A stretch of DNA of 64,000 nucleotides from Acanthosoma haemorrhoidale (lineage: Eukaryota > Arthropoda > Insecta > Hemiptera > Acanthosomatidae): contig OV884009.1 of assembly GCA_930367205.1 (NCBI GenBank), forward strand, positions 85,271,189 through 85,335,188. The letters are read 5' to 3'. Made by a program: the position numbers and the translations under genes. Shown here one piece after another: positions 62,425 to 64,000 of this stretch; position 1 is the first letter of the stretch, and each line of letters starts with the position of its first letter. The notes under the pieces were generated by a model. That model had not been told where the DNA came from. It saw only the letters and a program-made list of their open reading frames with translations, and did not search any database.

Positions 62425-64000
62425 ATCTTGCCGATATAGAGATATAGAGATGATATAGAGAGATTTTTATCATGAAAAAAGTAGAAATTGTTTGTAAATT
62501 CCAATTCTTTTTTCTTATAATTATACAAATAATAACAATTATACTTTAGTCTTATTTTCGTCGTATATAAAATTTCGTTATGGTACTATGTGTTTATTTT
62601 TTTCGTCGGCTCCTAAACTTCTCAAAAGAAAGAGTGTAGATTTTCGTTTGCATCCCGTTTTAAAAGAGACGTCAATGTTATGGCGTACACTAACCAGCAG
62701 TTTTAATTTATTTCTAAATACCAGCAGTTATGGTTCACAAGAAATTTTGATGTGTAGTCGAAATTTCTTGGAAAGTTCGGAAAAAAATATAAAAAAAAAA
62801 AAAAAGTACAACTATTAAAAGATACTGCTACACTTTTGTAAATGGCATACAAACAAACACCAAAACACAAAAACGGAAGAAGACAAAAACATTTGAATAA
62901 ACTATCCTTGGGAACTCCGAGTAATTCAGTTAGAATATAAATCCATGCTAAGTATTATATATTATCGATAATGAATGAATAATTTTATGAAGCCACGTTA
63001 AATTTTAGATTGGCCAATGCAGTAAATAAATAATGTAAAAACATTTGCCAAATGCAACGCAAGGCCGTAGTGTAATCGTTTTACTTCTAGAGATAATTCG
63101 GTCATGAGTACACTTAAGTCTTGCATAGCACTGTGCTGTGTCGAGTGACAGTGTTACAATTACATCTAGGTTGGCCTTGGCGTGTTTAAAAAATGAAAAA
63201 GCAGAAAGAAGAGTGGGGTAGATCGGAAAGGAGGGCAATGGGGAGGGTAGGAAACCGTCGATCAGCCGTGGTGGAGGGGGGTCGTGAGAAGGGATCCAGC
63301 CCCTGTAGACAGAGCAATCGGGTGGAGACCGCCCGAGGAGGAAACAGCGAATACCTCCCCATCGATCTGCAGCTATCCTCTTCGTGCTCCCAACATAAAT
63401 GACAGACAACATAAATAACTAAATATCCAAGCTGATACTGCCAGGCGACCCGGCCCCACAGCGCACCGGCCCCAGTGTGATGGATCCCACCACAGATAAA
63501 GGTACTCTCTCCTTCTCATCAGCAGTACTCCGTAGTGTTCCTAGTAGCTTCCAGTTCGCACAATCATATTCTACTCCATAATAGCACTCTATTATCTTTA
63601 TGTATTTAGAAAATATCATAAGCCGCTTAAATGATTTACCGCGAAAAAATCCGTCTTCATACGAAACTATATAATACTATTGGATCCAAAGATCAGTTGC
63701 ATAGTCATGTTTCTCCATTAGATCTATGGTTTTTATTTTTATAGCAACCAAAATTTGTTCACATAAATTATGAATTAAAATGTATTTTTGGAAATATGTA
63801 AACTAACGAAAGTTCGGTGAAAGTGGATGATTCAGAGTCTCCCCGTGGTTTCCTTAAGAAATCAAATGATTGATATTGTTTTTTTAAGGGTCACTAATAC
63901 TTTACCATTTAGACTATACAGGGGTGGGTAGTTTGTTTTACTTTGAGTTTGGAAATTATCAACTTGTCACTCATGGCAGGCACTTGGTGACACCCTCTTA
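62425..64000. other. AT-rich end of window, no gene supported
   Basis: ATATAGAG-like short repeats at about 62430-62465; long A runs near 62785-62806. A GC-richer patch at 63190-63560 has reverse open frames (for example EYDCANWKLLGTLRSTADEK) that may be degraded element coding; I cannot assign them. Confidence 0.45.

Noticed and set aside
1..64000. CRISPR array, bacterial operon, tRNA or rRNA genes
   Set aside because: No regularly spaced repeats, ribosome-binding pattern, tRNA cloverleaf or rRNA core seen; the content is eukaryotic retroelements.

Overview
This is about 64 kb of AT-rich animal DNA, almost certainly arthropod and probably insect. The reason is the mix of transposable elements: LOA, R1 and Jockey non-LTR elements, BEL/Pao, several Ty3/Gypsy lineages, a Ty1/copia trace, and a restriction-endonuclease-type non-LTR element related to Utopia. 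I see no convincing host protein-coding gene. The window reads as a nested transposon graveyard: fragments lie on both strands, most frames are broken, and target-site duplications (TSDs) let part of the insertion order be read. Family labels below (Jockey-A, Gypsy-F, BEL-C and so on) are mine and local to this window.

Layout, left to right. 1-4304: LOA-type element entering from the left edge, split at 1752/3041 by a reverse Jockey-A copy with a 12-bp TSD. 6323-9250: decayed Gypsy-A, itself split by a 728-bp chimeric insertion with a 12-bp TSD. 9274-10600: Jockey-B ORF1 and the start of ORF2. 12538-14754: small LOA endonuclease, copia and Gypsy-D remnants. 15956-18055: reverse R1-like element carrying a 312-bp solo LTR. 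18056-19324: Gypsy-E LTR, primer-binding site and gag. 19325-19480: Jockey-A tail. 19487-23700: the Utopia-like element, whose left end carries the first 34 nt of U2 snRNA. 24559-26966: a young internally deleted Gypsy-F with identical 200-bp LTRs and TSD ATAAC, sitting in an older Gypsy-H.

29867-33331: BEL-B. 33393-36543: gag, non-LTR and BEL-D fossils. 39785-47088: BEL-A, with an ORF inside its LTR, invaded by the longest Jockey-A copy (42126-46002). 47115-49606: BEL-C with an intact 535-codon integrase frame. 49607-53868: two Gypsy-G pol fragments around a unit whose two LTRs are inverted. 53871-57993: two head-to-tail Jockey-B copies. 58012-59500: second Gypsy-A copy. 59640-62424: R1-like ORF1, and a reverse endonuclease fragment.

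The loci do not form a pathway. Each autonomous type supplies gag, reverse transcriptase and endonuclease or integrase for its own copying. Gypsy-F, with identical LTRs but almost no pol left, was probably mobilised in trans. The most unusual item is the U2-headed Utopia-like element with its strongly foldable 5' leader. Next come the inverted-LTR unit, the ORF inside the BEL-A LTR, and the chimeric insertion at 7134-7861.
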